Origin: Fibrobacter sp. UWB2
Lineage (GTDB): Bacteria; Fibrobacterota; Fibrobacteria; Fibrobacterales; Fibrobacteraceae
Length of the DNA: 64,000 nt
Direction: 5' to 3'
Assembly (NCBI RefSeq): GCF_002210425.1
Contig: NZ_MWQK01000002.1
Span: 248,001 to 312,000 of the forward strand
The notes below the pieces were generated by a model. The model was not told the origin of the DNA, did not search any database, and saw only the letters and a list, made by a program, of their open reading frames with translations. The translations under genes were made by a program, and so were the position numbers. This document shows positions 52,195 to 61,829 of the stretch, one piece after another (position 1 is the first letter of the stretch; each line of letters opens with the position of its first letter).

Positions 52195-53628
52195 TTACAG
52201 CTTTTGTCCGGGATTCCAGTAATCGGTGGGTTGCTCGACGCCGCATTCTTTTGCGATGTAGACGGGTTCGAGGCCTTTCTTCTTTTGGTCGGTGTAGTTC
52301 TTGAGAGCTTTAATCGCAATTGGCGAGAGTATCAAGATGACGGGAATGTTCACGAGGACCATGAGGCCTTGGCAAAGGTCTGCGCTGTCCCAGGCGAACG
52401 ATGCGCTGGATGTGGCGCCTAAGAAGACGATGGCGGTCGCGATGGTCTTGAATACATTGCGGATTTTCTTGGTTGGGCGCCTGTTCAAGATGAAGCGGAG
52501 GCAGCCTTCGGTGTAGTAGTAGTTACCGATGAGCGTGGTGTAGCCAAAGAGGCACATGGAGAATGTGATGAAGATGGCGCCGTTGCTGCCGAGAACGGAG
52601 GCGAGAGACTTTTGTACGTAAATGATTCCCGAAATGTCCTTGCTGGGTTCGATGTTGGTCGAGAGGCACATGAGGGCTGTGGCGGAGCAGATGAGGAGCG
52701 TGTCGATGAATACGGAGAGCGATTGCACGAGGCCTTGCTTGACGGGGTGCGAAACGCTTGCACTTGCACTTGCGTTTGGGGCAGAACCCATACCTGCTTC
52801 GTTGGAGTAGAGGCCGCGCTTGATGCCGTACATGATGCAGCTTCCGGCGAAGCCACCAAATCCAGCGTCAAACGAAAATGCGTTTTGGAAAATTGTGCCG
52901 AACATGGCAGGAACATTCGAGATGTTGTAGATGATAATGCCGAAGGCAACGATGACGTAGATAGTTCCCATGAAGGGGACTAGGTAACTTGTGATGGTGG
53001 AAATTTTCTTCGCGCCTTCCCAGATGCAAAGAGCGAAGAGGGCGGCTAAAATGAATCCGACGATGAACGGTGTCGATGCTTTGTCGTAGAATTTAAAGCC
53101 GGTGAGGGAGTCCTGAATGTTGTACGAGGCGAGCAGGTTGTAGCCCACGATGTAGGTGAGGAGCACAAAGCCCGAGAAGAGAACGCCTAGCCAACGTTTG
53201 CCGAGTGCTGTCTGGATGTAATAGGACGGTCCGCCGTAGGAGTGCCCTGATACGTCATCATGGCGTTTGTAAATCTGGGCGAGGGTGGATTCTACGAATG
53301 CGGAGGCGGCGCCGAGGATGGCGATGACCCACATCCAGAAAATGGCGCCCGGGCCGCCGAGGCAAATGGCCGAAGAAACGCCGACGATGTTTCCGGTGCC
53401 GACGCGGGAGGCGGTCGAAACCATCAATGCCGCAAATGACGAAATCCCGTGCTTGTGCAATGGCTTTTCGCGGGTGACGCGGAATGTTTCAATCAGATAG
53501 CGGACTTGTGGAAATCCCAAACGGACAGAAAGGAATACCCCGGCTACAATCAAAAACAGCGGGACAATGTAGAAATCATACAAGGCGGTGTTAAGCACCG
53601 AAACAATGGGATGTAAGGGATTAACCAT
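52195..53628 (-). CDS. AGCS-family sodium:alanine/glycine symporter
   Basis: 477 residues with about 11 transmembrane helices. Family signatures include GTGNIVGVSSAICLGGPGAIFWMW (starting near residue 77), GPSYYIQTALGK and IKRGLYSNEAGMGSAPNASA. AGCS carriers bring small neutral amino acids into the cell with Na+. GGAG upstream supports the start. It is divergent from the aminotransferase gene with only 50 bases between them, which may reflect shared amino-acid use. Confidence 0.93.
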   Translation of the reverse strand: MVNPLHPIVSVLNTALYDFYIVPLFLIVAGVFLSVRLGFPQVRYLIETFRVTREKPLHKHGISSFAALMVSTASRVGTGNIVGVSSAICLGGPGAIFWMWVIAILGAASAFVESTLAQIYKRHDDVSGHSYGGPSYYIQTALGKRWLGVLFSGFVLLTYIVGYNLLASYNIQDSLTGFKFYDKASTPFIVGFILAALFALCIWEGAKKISTITSYLVPFMGTIYVIVAFGIIIYNISNVPAMFGTIFQNAFSFDAGFGGFAGSCIMYGIKRGLYSNEAGMGSAPNASASASVSHPVKQGLVQSLSVFIDTLLICSATALMCLSTNIEPSKDISGIIYVQKSLASVLGSNGAIFITFSMCLFGYTTLIGNYYYTEGCLRFILNRRPTKKIRNVFKTIATAIVFLGATSSASFAWDSADLCQGLMVLVNIPVILILSPIAIKALKNYTDQKKKGLEPVYIAKECGVEQPTDYWNPGQKL

Positions 53629-53678
53629 AGAATTCTCCTATTGGATAAATAGTAGAAAAATTTTTAAATTTCCCCGCC

Positions 53679-54887
53679 ATGCAACCGTTAAGTAAACGCA
53701 CCGAAACTTTTACCGATTCCGTTATCCGCCGAATGACCCGTATTGCCAATGCTTGCGGGGCTATTAACCTGTCGCAGGGATTCCCTGATTTTGACCCGCC
53801 TGAGGCGCTCACGAAGCGTCTTTCGGAAGTGGCTTTGACGGGACCGCACCAGTATGCGATTACGTTTGGCGCGCAGAATTTCCGCGAGGCGCTGAGCGAC
53901 AAGCAGTTCCATTTTAGCGGGCTGCGTTACGATCCGCAAAAAGAGATAGTGATTACTTGCGGCAGTACCGAAGCGATGATGGCTTCGATGATGTCGGTCT
54001 GCAATCCGGGCGATAAGGTGGTGCTGTTCTCGCCGTTCTACGAGAACTATTCCGCCGATACGATTTTGTGCGGGGCGACTCCTGTTTATGTGCCGCTTTC
54101 GCCGGTGGACTTGAGCTTTGATGCGAACGTCTTGGAAAGTGCGATGGCGCAACCTGGCGTGAAGGCGCTGGTGCTTTGCAATCCGGCGAACCCGAGCGGT
54201 AAGGTTTTTACGCACGAAGAACTTTCGATTATTGCATCGCTTGCCGTCAAGTACGATTTATATGTGATTACAGACGAGGTTTACGAGCATATTTTTTTTG
54301 CTCCGCATCGCCACACGTACATAGCGACGCTCCCGGGAATGTTCGAACGCACGATTGAATGTAGCAGCTTGAGCAAGACTTACTCGATTACGGGTTGGCG
54401 CTTGGGTTATGTGCTTGCTGCGGAACCGGTTATGGAACGCATCAAGAAGGTTCATGACTTTTTGACGGTGGGTGCTGCGGCTCCGTTGATGGAGGCTGCG
54501 GTGACGGCGCTCCGTTTTGACGACTCATACTATACGGGTTTGCAGGCGCATTACACGCACATGAAGGATGTATTTACAAACGGACTCCGCAATCTCGGTT
54601 TGCATTTTACCGAACCGCAAGGGGCTTATTTTGTACTGATTGATATTTCGGAATTCGGATACGGTCGCCGCGAATCTTGTAGCGCTTCGAAATGCGCGGC
54701 CGGCACATTGCCCGATGAACAATTCTGCATCGATATGGCGCAGAAGGTGGGCGTTGCAGCTGTCCCGGGTTCGAGCTTCTTCCGCGAACCGGTGGACCAT
54801 CTTGTTCGTTTGCATTTCGCGAAGAAAGATGAAACGCTTTACGAAGCACTCAATCGCTTGGAAAATCTGAAAAAACTGAAACGATAG
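53679..54887 (+). CDS. PLP-dependent class I/II aminotransferase
   Basis: 402 residues, fold type I. NLSQGFPDFDPPEAL at the N-terminus, CNPANPSGKVF, VITDEVYEHIFF and the PLP-lysine segment SSLSKTYSITGWRLGY (about 230-245) are diagnostic. The sequence resembles the methionine/kynurenine aminotransferase group (YbdL, KAT) more than aspartate aminotransferase; the exact substrate cannot be assigned. A Cys-rich insertion near 330 (ESCSASKCAAGTLP) is unusual. It has a divergent promoter region with the AGCS transporter. Confidence 0.85.
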   Translation: MQPLSKRTETFTDSVIRRMTRIANACGAINLSQGFPDFDPPEALTKRLSEVALTGPHQYAITFGAQNFREALSDKQFHFSGLRYDPQKEIVITCGSTEAMMASMMSVCNPGDKVVLFSPFYENYSADTILCGATPVYVPLSPVDLSFDANVLESAMAQPGVKALVLCNPANPSGKVFTHEELSIIASLAVKYDLYVITDEVYEHIFFAPHRHTYIATLPGMFERTIECSSLSKTYSITGWRLGYVLAAEPVMERIKKVHDFLTVGAAAPLMEAAVTALRFDDSYYTGLQAHYTHMKDVFTNGLRNLGLHFTEPQGAYFVLIDISEFGYGRRESCSASKCAAGTLPDEQFCIDMAQKVGVAAVPGSSFFREPVDHLVRLHFAKKDETLYEALNRLENLKKLKR

Positions 54888-54982
54888 CTTGTGTGAATTA
54901 ATTTGTAATTGAAAGGTGTGGCGGAATGCTGCTCCTTTTTTAGTTATAAAAAAATTGTATCATCAGTAATGAAATAATAGTA

Positions 54983-55012
54983 TTGGACAAAAGTCTTTAT
55001 AGAATCTATCAT
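54983..55012 (+). promoter_or_regulatory. Candidate promoter of the His-rich lipoprotein gene
   Basis: TTGGAC and TATCAT with an 18-base spacer, ending 36 bases before the start codon. Confidence 0.4.
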
Positions 55013-55048
55013 TGTGCGTGCTAAAACAACTCAACAATGGAGGATTCA

Positions 55049-56443
55049 ATGAATATCTTTAAAAACCGTACGAAACTTTCGACTATTATTTTAGCTTCTA
55101 TTCTTTCACTTTCTGCATGTTCTGATGACGATTCAAATTCTGTCGCTCCTTCAACCTCTGAAGATCATGAAAACCATTCTACGGAAGAACACTCCGGTTC
55201 TGGCGAAACGCATTCCGGTGCTGCCGATGAACATTCTGGTCATGCTACGGAATCTGGTGACCACAAATCTGCATCAAGCGGCTTGACGCTTGGCGATGAA
55301 AATATTAAAGATGGCATCATCTTCTTGCAAGATACGACGATTGAAGGCGTCTTGACGGTGAATACGTCAACGCCGGGCGCAACGGTGCTTAAAAACGTCA
55401 AGGTCACGGGAAATCTGTTGATTAAGCGCTCTGGCCGCGTCGATTTCTCGGGTAGTGCCGATGTGGTTCATGTGGGTAGCAGCAATACGGATGTCTACGC
55501 TTTTGAAGACAACGCAAAAGTGAATGGCCATCATTTTATGGGCAAGAACAATACCTTTACGACCAAGAGATTTTCGGATTATCAGGAAGTGGATTGGACC
55601 GAAAAGGCTGTGCATTTGTCTACAGGAATCCACTTGGCTTATACGGTCACGGGTGACGAAAAGGGCACTCCTGTCATTTTGATCCACGGCCTTACGGATG
55701 GTCGCGTTTCTTGGTCGCAGGTGGCGCCAGTGCTTGCCAAGAAGGGCTATCGCGTTTATGTTCCGGAACTCCGCGGTAACGGAAAGACGGATAAACCTAT
55801 TGAAGAATCGGCTTATGCGCTCAAGGAATTGACGAATGATATCGCAGCCTTTATTGATAAACTTGAACTGAAGAAACCGCATATTGTTGGTCATTCTCTA
55901 GGCGCGTTTGTGGCGCAGGAACTCTCTATTTTGCATGCCGATAAAATTGCATCCATTACATTGATTGGCTCGGGCGCTGCGGTCGATGAAACGAGTGCCA
56001 CGATAGATTGGCTTGTGAATGGCACAGGTGATAAAAATTTTGATGGAATTTTTGCTTACGATTCCACGCAGAAACTTCCTGAATCCTTCATTGAAAAGTG
56101 GGGCGAAAATACGAATTCCGATGAAGAATTCCAGGCGGCGAACTTGGAACATTTAAAACAAGTTCCTTACTATGCATGGAAATTCCTCGTCAGGAATTTG
56201 TTGAAGATTGATAATTCGAATCGTCTTTCTTCGATTACATCGGATGTCCAAATTATCTGGGGTACAAAGGACGCTATATTCGATAAAAAGTCGCAAGAAG
56301 CGTTGCAGGATGGCCTTTCTAAGGCAAAGAAAGTCGTGTTCCGTGAAGTCAAAGATGCGGACCATAATACACATTGGGGTTCCAAAGCCGCTGTAGAAAC
56401 GGTAACGGACTATATCGACAACTTTATCAAGGGTGACAAGTAA
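55049..56443 (+). CDS. His-rich lipoprotein with alpha/beta-hydrolase domain
   Basis: 464 residues from the chosen start (GGAGG five bases upstream). A lipoprotein signal ends at the lipobox LSAC (Cys about 23). Residues about 37-75 form an acidic Ser/Glu/His linker with roughly nine His in forty residues, a likely metal-binding stretch. Residues about 83-175 are short beta repeats of parallel-helix type (VTGNLLIKRSGRVDFSG). The last about 270 residues are an alpha/beta-hydrolase with LIHGLTDGRVSW (oxyanion hole), VGHSLGAF (nucleophile Ser), IIWGTKDAIF (Asp) and DADHNTHW (His), so the triad is complete. The substrate is unknown. Next to a barrel with a Met/Asp-rich loop, it suggests an envelope module with metal contact. 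Confidence 0.75.
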   Translation: MNIFKNRTKLSTIILASILSLSACSDDDSNSVAPSTSEDHENHSTEEHSGSGETHSGAADEHSGHATESGDHKSASSGLTLGDENIKDGIIFLQDTTIEGVLTVNTSTPGATVLKNVKVTGNLLIKRSGRVDFSGSADVVHVGSSNTDVYAFEDNAKVNGHHFMGKNNTFTTKRFSDYQEVDWTEKAVHLSTGIHLAYTVTGDEKGTPVILIHGLTDGRVSWSQVAPVLAKKGYRVYVPELRGNGKTDKPIEESAYALKELTNDIAAFIDKLELKKPHIVGHSLGAFVAQELSILHADKIASITLIGSGAAVDETSATIDWLVNGTGDKNFDGIFAYDSTQKLPESFIEKWGENTNSDEEFQAANLEHLKQVPYYAWKFLVRNLLKIDNSNRLSSITSDVQIIWGTKDAIFDKKSQEALQDGLSKAKKVVFREVKDADHNTHWGSKAAVETVTDYIDNFIKGDK

Positions 56444-56458
56444 TTATTAATTATGGGG

Positions 56459-56486
56459 AGGAGTATCTGTAAAAAGATACTCCTTT
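56459..56486 (+). terminator. Hairpin between lipoprotein and barrel genes
   Basis: A 9-bp perfect stem AGGAGTATC/GATACTCCT with an 8-base loop and only three T residues after it. It may attenuate or stabilise the mRNA rather than terminate. Confidence 0.45.
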
Positions 56487-56491
56487 GTGTT

Positions 56492-57673
56492 ATGAATAAA
56501 ATAATTTTATCATGCGTTTTATTGTTTGCTGGTGTCGCTTTTTCTGAAATTCGCCCGAAGTTGGACCTTTCTGGGATGGTGATGGTCCACGCTTATGCCG
56601 ATTGGAATACGGATGAGTCTAAGGTTACGCACCGTTTTGAATCTATGCTAGATTTGGACTTTGACCTTCGTTTTAACGATCGCTGGTCTGCATGGCTTGA
56701 ACTCGAAGCGATGGGGATGGCGATGAACGGAATGGAGGATATGGAAGGGATGGACATGGGTGATGAATCGTCTATGGATCCCGTAAATCCTGCTGTTGTC
56801 TTTAATGGTGCGTATATTCAATACACTCGTTCGGAACGCACTTTCTTTCGCGTTGGTGACTTGAAATTTTTTGAAGGTATTTTCAAGAATTATTATGATT
56901 TTGGGGATCCGCGCGATGACGCTGCAGGCATTTCGCAAAAGACGATTCGCGGTTTAGAATTCCAGTGGAACGGATTGCAATTTGATATAGGTTTTGGCAC
57001 TGCGGGCAATGACCAAAGTTGCCATTACCATTTCATGTTTGGCGAGTACATGGGAATGGATTGTCTGGAAGGTTATACGTATGAAGTTCATGCGGCGTAC
57101 AACCTAGAAATTGCAAATCAAGTTTTCCGTCCTTATTTTGATTACAAAAGCTATCAGCGTAAAGACTACAATGAACTTTATGCGGGGTTAGATTTATCGC
57201 TTGCGTTTGGCCCTTTTGCGTTCCATGGACTATACGGGTTCCATTCCGTGTTCCTTGCGAGTGACGATGCTGTCTCGAATCATGTTTTGCTTGCAGAACC
57301 GTCATTTGATATTTCGAGATTTTGCATAGTGGGCTCTTTGTTCTATGCGTTCATCGATGACCCTATTCGTACAAGTCTAGAAATCACGACGCGACCGGAA
57401 TACTTCTTTGTCGCGTTGGAGCCGAGCGTTGCCGTGAATGAATATCTGAGTATCGGCGTTCCTTTGGAATTGCATACGAACAGCTTAGATAAAAAGGATG
57501 ACTTGGGCTCTGCGCGCATCGGCGGAAGATTCTACTTTAATGTTCCTGACTTTAAAATAGATATTATTTCGATGGTGCTTGTCGATATCCCGTATGGCGA
57601 TGATTGGCCGTCCGAAGGGAATAAGAATGATCCTTCCTTTATTTTTGGTGTAGAAGCGATGTTTGACTTCTAG
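56492..57673 (+). CDS. Outer-membrane beta-barrel protein with Met/Asp-rich loop
   Basis: 393 residues from the ATG that begins the signal peptide (MNKIILSCVLLFAGVAFSEI). An in-frame ATG 39 bases earlier lies within a hairpin and is unlikely. The body alternates aromatic and polar residues as in a barrel, and ends GVEAMFDF with a terminal Phe. Residues about 72-95 are extremely rich in Met, Asp and Glu (GMEDMEGMDMGDESSMD), reminiscent of copper- or other metal-binding loops. No family is recognised. It follows the His-rich lipoprotein gene and precedes a small exported protein gene by 8 bases; the three are probably one operon. Confidence 0.65.
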   Translation: MNKIILSCVLLFAGVAFSEIRPKLDLSGMVMVHAYADWNTDESKVTHRFESMLDLDFDLRFNDRWSAWLELEAMGMAMNGMEDMEGMDMGDESSMDPVNPAVVFNGAYIQYTRSERTFFRVGDLKFFEGIFKNYYDFGDPRDDAAGISQKTIRGLEFQWNGLQFDIGFGTAGNDQSCHYHFMFGEYMGMDCLEGYTYEVHAAYNLEIANQVFRPYFDYKSYQRKDYNELYAGLDLSLAFGPFAFHGLYGFHSVFLASDDAVSNHVLLAEPSFDISRFCIVGSLFYAFIDDPIRTSLEITTRPEYFFVALEPSVAVNEYLSIGVPLELHTNSLDKKDDLGSARIGGRFYFNVPDFKIDIISMVLVDIPYGDDWPSEGNKNDPSFIFGVEAMFDF

Positions 57674-57681
57674 GAATTCAT

Positions 57682-58026
57682 ATGAAAAAGATTGTATTAC
57701 TTTGTATTTTGCTGAGTTCCCTTGCGATGGCTCGTTTTGATTGCTGTGCCCGCAAACGCGCAACTGTCAAAAAAGAGGAAACGTCATTGACGTTTTCTGT
57801 GGGTGTAGTTCGCGCAGAAGATGAGTCCCTGCTGAAGAAGGCTTCATCTTCGCTTGCCAAGGAATCTATCACGTTACAGATAAAAAAGTGGGATACTCAG
57901 GAGCATGCCAACGAGGCGCTTGCCAAAGGCTTTGTCGATGGCTTGTATATCGATAGCCTTTGGTTTAACTCGGATTCAGATAAGAAAGAAGTTCTCTTGA
58001 GGCTGAAAAAAGAAATAGGAAAGTAA
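57682..58026 (+). CDS. Small exported protein
   Basis: 114 residues. A signal peptide (about 1-17, ending LAMA) is followed by a Cys pair (RFDCCARKR) and a mixed alpha-beta domain (about 35-110). Function unknown. It may be lipid-free and periplasmic. It lies 8 bases after the Met-rich barrel gene and in the same orientation, so it probably belongs to the same envelope module. Confidence 0.6.
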   Translation: MKKIVLLCILLSSLAMARFDCCARKRATVKKEETSLTFSVGVVRAEDESLLKKASSSLAKESITLQIKKWDTQEHANEALAKGFVDGLYIDSLWFNSDSDKKEVLLRLKKEIGK

Positions 58027-58072
58027 AATCGGCTGTCGCGCGGTCTTTGATTTTTTCTATCTTTGCCAAGCT

Positions 58073-59488
58073 ATGGTTGATGCTATTTTAAATAGGTTCT
58101 ATAAACCTTCGAAATTCAAGAAGAACGGGGACGTGAAGGATGTGCTCGTGGTGGCACTCCCGATGCTTCTGTCGATGTCGTTTGATACGTTCATGACGTT
58201 CATCGACCGTTTGTTCCTCTCGAAGCTTGGCCCTGCCGAAATGAATGCGGCGCTTGGGGCGGGGGCGGTGCAGCTTGCACTCACGATGTTTTTTACGGGA
58301 GCGATTAGCTATACGACGGCGATGGTGGCTCAGCGCTTGGGTGGTAAAAAACGCTGGGATTGTGCCCGCGTGTTCATGCAGTCGGTGTACTTGTCGCTGA
58401 TTTCAGTGCCGCTTTTGTACCTCACGATTCCGCTGGGGCATTTTGCATTTGGACTGGAGCATTTGCCGGCGGATCAGCTCGAATACCAGAAGACGTATTT
58501 CAACATCTTGATGTTCGGTGGCGTAATCAACTTGTTGCGTAACGCGGCTCCGTGTTTCTTTAGCGGTATTGGCGAAACCAAGGTCGTGATGAAGGCGGCT
58601 TTCGCTGGCATGATTGTGAACGTGGCCTGCAACTTTGTATTGATTTATGGCTACGGTCCGATTCCCGCGATGGGCGTTGCGGGCGCTGCTTATGGCACGC
58701 TTATTGGCAATGTGGTTTCTACGGTGATTCTGTTTGCGAAGTTCTTTAGCAATAGTTGCCATCGTCGGTTCCGCACGCGTTTTGCTTTTGCGTTTAGCTG
58801 GCCGTTGACCCGCGAACTTTTGCAAAAGGGAATCCCGTCTGGCGTTGAGATGTTCTTGAATATGGCGGCGTTTCAGTCGTTGATTTTGATGTTTCATGCG
58901 CTTGGGCCTGAGGCGGCGACCGCATCTTCAATCATGTTCAACTGGGACTTGGTGGCGTATGTGCCGCTGATGGGGTTGGAGGTCGCGTCGACGAGCCTGG
59001 TGGGGCGCTATGTGGGCGCTAAGAATGCTGCTGCGGCGACGCGTTCGACTTATTCCGGGCTTAAGCTCGGCTGGGGCTATTCCCTGGTAATGGGGATTTT
59101 CTTCATCTTCTTGCCGGGAGTGCTGACGGATATTTTCAAGCCGGATGTTGCCGAGGCGACGGAAAGCGCGCTTGCGATTTTTAATGCGGCTCGCCCGATG
59201 AGCATGTTCATGCTTCGGATTGCGACGTTCTACATTTTTGTCGAAGTTTTGCTTGTGATTTATGCGGGTGCGCTTCGCGGTGCGGGCGATACGGTCTGGG
59301 TGATGTTCGCTTGCGGTATCATGAACTGGTTCGTGGCGATTGCCTTGTACATCGTGGCTTACGTCTTCCATCTGCCGGCCCATTACGCTTGGATTGTGGT
59401 AGTTGCCGTTTATAGCACGGCTCCGCTGATTTTCTGGCGTCGCTGGAAGAGCGGAAAATGGCGCAGACACGTGATGAACGCTAAGTAA
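58073..59488 (+). CDS. MATE-family multidrug/Na+ antiporter
   Basis: 471 residues with about 12 transmembrane helices in two halves. MATE features include an N-terminal VLVVALPMLLSMSFDTFMTFIDR-like stretch (about 25-47), GIGETKVVMKAAFAGMIVN near 165 and GIPSGVEMFLNMAAFQS near 255 at the start of the second half. Such pumps export cationic drugs or metabolites by Na+ or H+ exchange. There is no adjacent regulator. A T-rich hairpin follows the stop. Confidence 0.92.
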   Translation: MVDAILNRFYKPSKFKKNGDVKDVLVVALPMLLSMSFDTFMTFIDRLFLSKLGPAEMNAALGAGAVQLALTMFFTGAISYTTAMVAQRLGGKKRWDCARVFMQSVYLSLISVPLLYLTIPLGHFAFGLEHLPADQLEYQKTYFNILMFGGVINLLRNAAPCFFSGIGETKVVMKAAFAGMIVNVACNFVLIYGYGPIPAMGVAGAAYGTLIGNVVSTVILFAKFFSNSCHRRFRTRFAFAFSWPLTRELLQKGIPSGVEMFLNMAAFQSLILMFHALGPEAATASSIMFNWDLVAYVPLMGLEVASTSLVGRYVGAKNAAAATRSTYSGLKLGWGYSLVMGIFFIFLPGVLTDIFKPDVAEATESALAIFNAARPMSMFMLRIATFYIFVEVLLVIYAGALRGAGDTVWVMFACGIMNWFVAIALYIVAYVFHLPAHYAWIVVVAVYSTAPLIFWRRWKSGKWRRHVMNAK

Positions 59489-59519
59489 AGCTCAAAAATC
59501 GTAGATTCGGGGCTTTTTT
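59487..59519 (+). terminator. Terminator after the MATE gene
   Basis: A 7-bp stem AAAGCTC/GGGCTTT overlapping the stop codon, a 16-base loop and six T residues at the end. Confidence 0.55.
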
Positions 59520-59635
59520 ACAACTTTTAACTAGGCTTATCGAAGTGCTGTAGGTATATTTATAAGACCTGCGGCATTTTTGTTTTTGGTGGTGGCAATT
59601 TTTGCAAAGGCTGTGGGTGAGGATTGGAATTGGAT

Positions 59636-61057
59636 ATGAAAAAGAATCACGTCATTGCGAGCATCGTGGCGCTCGCGACTATCGCTTTTGCTGCCCCGCC
59701 GTCTAACTTTAGCGGCTGGGATCTCGTTTTTGAAGATAACTTTGACGGCACTTCGCTTGACACGAAAAAGTGGAATTCGACGTACAACTGGGGCCCGACG
59801 CATAACCATCGCGCCTACTGCGCCAAAGAAAACGTGATTGTCTCCGATGGAACCCTCAAGCTTAAGGGCGAAAAGAAAACACACCCGGATGCCAAGGGCA
59901 GAACGGCGAAGTTCAACAACAAGGAAATCCCGGTCGATTACACTTCGGGTGCAATTGACACGAAGGGAAAATTTGAGGTTAAGTACGGCTATATCGAAGG
60001 CCGATTCAAGGCGCCCTCACAAAAGGGAACTTGGCCTGCGTTCTGGACGTTGCAAGACGGCTGGCCTCCAGAAATTGACATCTTGGAAATCCCAGCATCA
60101 CGCAAGCAACACCATTACTATTTACATTACACCGACCCGAGCTGGTACAACAGCCATGGTTCAGCATGGGACCACGAAGCCTCTTTTGGCGGCCATAAGG
60201 ACGACAATGTGGACCGCTCGGCGGATTTCCACACGTATGCGGTGGAATGGGACGAGTCAACGCTTAGCTTTTATTTTGACGACAAAAAGTTTGCAAGTTA
60301 CAACCGCCCGACTGAAATCAAGCAGCTTTCGGCGCAGTACATTATCGTGAATTTGGCGATTGGCGGCTGGGCGGGCGATGATATTGAAATCACGTCGGAC
60401 AAGCCTGCGTATTTCGAAGCAGACTGGGTGCGTGTATGGCAGGCGAAACCAGCAAAGCCCGATACCGTGCGCATTATGTCGATGAATTTTGGTACATGCA
60501 TGACGCGAACTGCCGAGGACAAGCTTGCGCTTGGCGATTGCAGCGGCGATAATGCGATTGCGACGATAACTCCGCTTTCTTCGACGACTTACCGCATCAA
60601 TTTTGGCGATATCTCGCTAGATACGCCGAATGAGTCAACCGATGCGGGTGTGACGATGGGGCTATACAAGTGGAACGGCGGCGGGCATCAAAAGGTGGTT
60701 ATGGAAAAGCAATCCGGCTACGAGGGCTCCGTGGTGCGCATGAAAATGCAACACAGCAATATGTATCTGCGTGCAACGACGGATGGCGAACGCGTGGTGC
60801 AAAGTTGGGCTGATGACTGGGAATGGAACCAGATGTGGCGCTTGCTCAAGTCAGGTGATGAAATCCCGACGAAGGACCCGTCTGTTGGAATCCACGAGAC
60901 TGCGCGGACGATTGCCCCTGCTTATGGCGCTAGAGTTTTCCGTAAGAATGGGATGCTTTACGTGCAGTTCGGCGATCGTAATGGGGGCGTGCCTAACAAT
61001 AATGGCACGAAGCTAGAGCCTCGTGCCTACGATTTCAAGGGCCGGACAATTAAATAA
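59636..61057 (+). CDS. Secreted GH16 beta-glucanase with C-terminal lectin-like domain
   Basis: 473 residues from the ATG of the signal peptide (MKKNHVIASIVALATIAFAAPP). The frame also opens at a TTG 12 bases earlier. The GH16 domain (about 25-280) has the catalytic motif EIDILE, with two Glu and an Asp in ExDxxE spacing, flanked by WPAFWTLQDGW upstream and HYYLHYT downstream, as in laminarinase-type enzymes. Unlike the known circularly permuted lichenase of Fibrobacter succinogenes, the motif order is not permuted. Residues about 285-425 resemble a ricin-type trefoil (GTCMTRTAEDKLALGDC). The end is a short YDFKGRTIK stretch resembling a truncated sorting tail. It cleaves beta-1,3 or mixed-linkage glucans outside the cell. 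Confidence 0.88.
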   Translation: MKKNHVIASIVALATIAFAAPPSNFSGWDLVFEDNFDGTSLDTKKWNSTYNWGPTHNHRAYCAKENVIVSDGTLKLKGEKKTHPDAKGRTAKFNNKEIPVDYTSGAIDTKGKFEVKYGYIEGRFKAPSQKGTWPAFWTLQDGWPPEIDILEIPASRKQHHYYLHYTDPSWYNSHGSAWDHEASFGGHKDDNVDRSADFHTYAVEWDESTLSFYFDDKKFASYNRPTEIKQLSAQYIIVNLAIGGWAGDDIEITSDKPAYFEADWVRVWQAKPAKPDTVRIMSMNFGTCMTRTAEDKLALGDCSGDNAIATITPLSSTTYRINFGDISLDTPNESTDAGVTMGLYKWNGGGHQKVVMEKQSGYEGSVVRMKMQHSNMYLRATTDGERVVQSWADDWEWNQMWRLLKSGDEIPTKDPSVGIHETARTIAPAYGARVFRKNGMLYVQFGDRNGGVPNNNGTKLEPRAYDFKGRTIK

Positions 61058-61058
61058 A

Positions 61059-61829
61059 TTACTCTTTTCTCTTGTATCCGCTGAGCCCGAGTAAAATCAG
61101 GGCCGGCGTGTAGAAATACCATACGAAGTTGTTGGCGACTGTGGCCACGATTTCTTGAACGCTGTGGTCATCGCCGGTTGCAAGCGAAATGCCTACGCAT
61201 GCATCGCAGCAGAAGAATAGAATCATGCCGCGTTTGATGTTGCGTGCGTTTTTAGCGGGGAAATATCCTTTGCTAGGAACCTTGCAGGCGACAACGAGTG
61301 AGCAAATGAGGAATGCTGCATAAGTTGCGATAATCGGGACTGTCGGTCCTTCGAAAATGCGGAACAGATGAAGCGCGTTTGCAATAAACATGACTGTAAA
61401 CGGAATAATCAAAATCCACGGAGAGCTCTTGTCCGTATCGCTTGTGCGTGTGTGACGGTAAATGAAAAGTGCCTGCACAACCATAAAGAAGCAAATGCCA
61501 AGCAACGTGTAATCGCTACGGTGTTCTAGAACGTGTGCGTAATTATGCATGATTTTCAAGCAGAAGTCCGCACACAAAGCCATAGCGAAACCCGCCTGCA
61601 AAAAGTTGCGGTCGCGCTTGCAAAGGCAATTCCCGCCAATGAAAAATACGACAACCGTCATGATGGCGGTAACAGCGAACTTTGCGATATTCTGGTAGTT
61701 GCTGCTTTCAACGAGACACTGCTCGACGGCACCGCAGTTGTAAAATACAAGCCAGTCTCTCACGAAGAATGTAATCATGAGAATCCCGACGATAATAATA
61801 AGCGAAGCTATAAGTGTTTTCTTGTTCAT
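61059..61829 (-). CDS. Multi-helix membrane protein, possibly YhhN/lysoplasmalogenase-like
   Basis: 256 residues from the ATG MNKKTLIASL; a TTG further upstream would add eleven hydrophobic residues. About eight hydrophobic helices. Acidic residues within helices, LCADFCLKIMHNYA (about 85-98) and ILFFCCDACVGIS (about 208-220), resemble the two conserved Asp sites of the YhhN/TMEM86 lysoplasmalogenase family, which hydrolyse the vinyl-ether bond of lysoplasmalogens. The rest of the match is weak, so the family is only suggested. It is convergent with the GH16 gene (1-base gap) and divergent from the second esterase. Confidence 0.5.
   Translation of the reverse strand: MNKKTLIASLIIIVGILMITFFVRDWLVFYNCGAVEQCLVESSNYQNIAKFAVTAIMTVVVFFIGGNCLCKRDRNFLQAGFAMALCADFCLKIMHNYAHVLEHRSDYTLLGICFFMVVQALFIYRHTRTSDTDKSSPWILIIPFTVMFIANALHLFRIFEGPTVPIIATYAAFLICSLVVACKVPSKGYFPAKNARNIKRGMILFFCCDACVGISLATGDDHSVQEIVATVANNFVWYFYTPALILLGLSGYKRKE

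Noticed and set aside
56453-56491. An in-frame upstream ATG for the Met-rich barrel gene
   Set aside because: It lies inside a perfect hairpin and would place 13 charged residues before the signal peptide.
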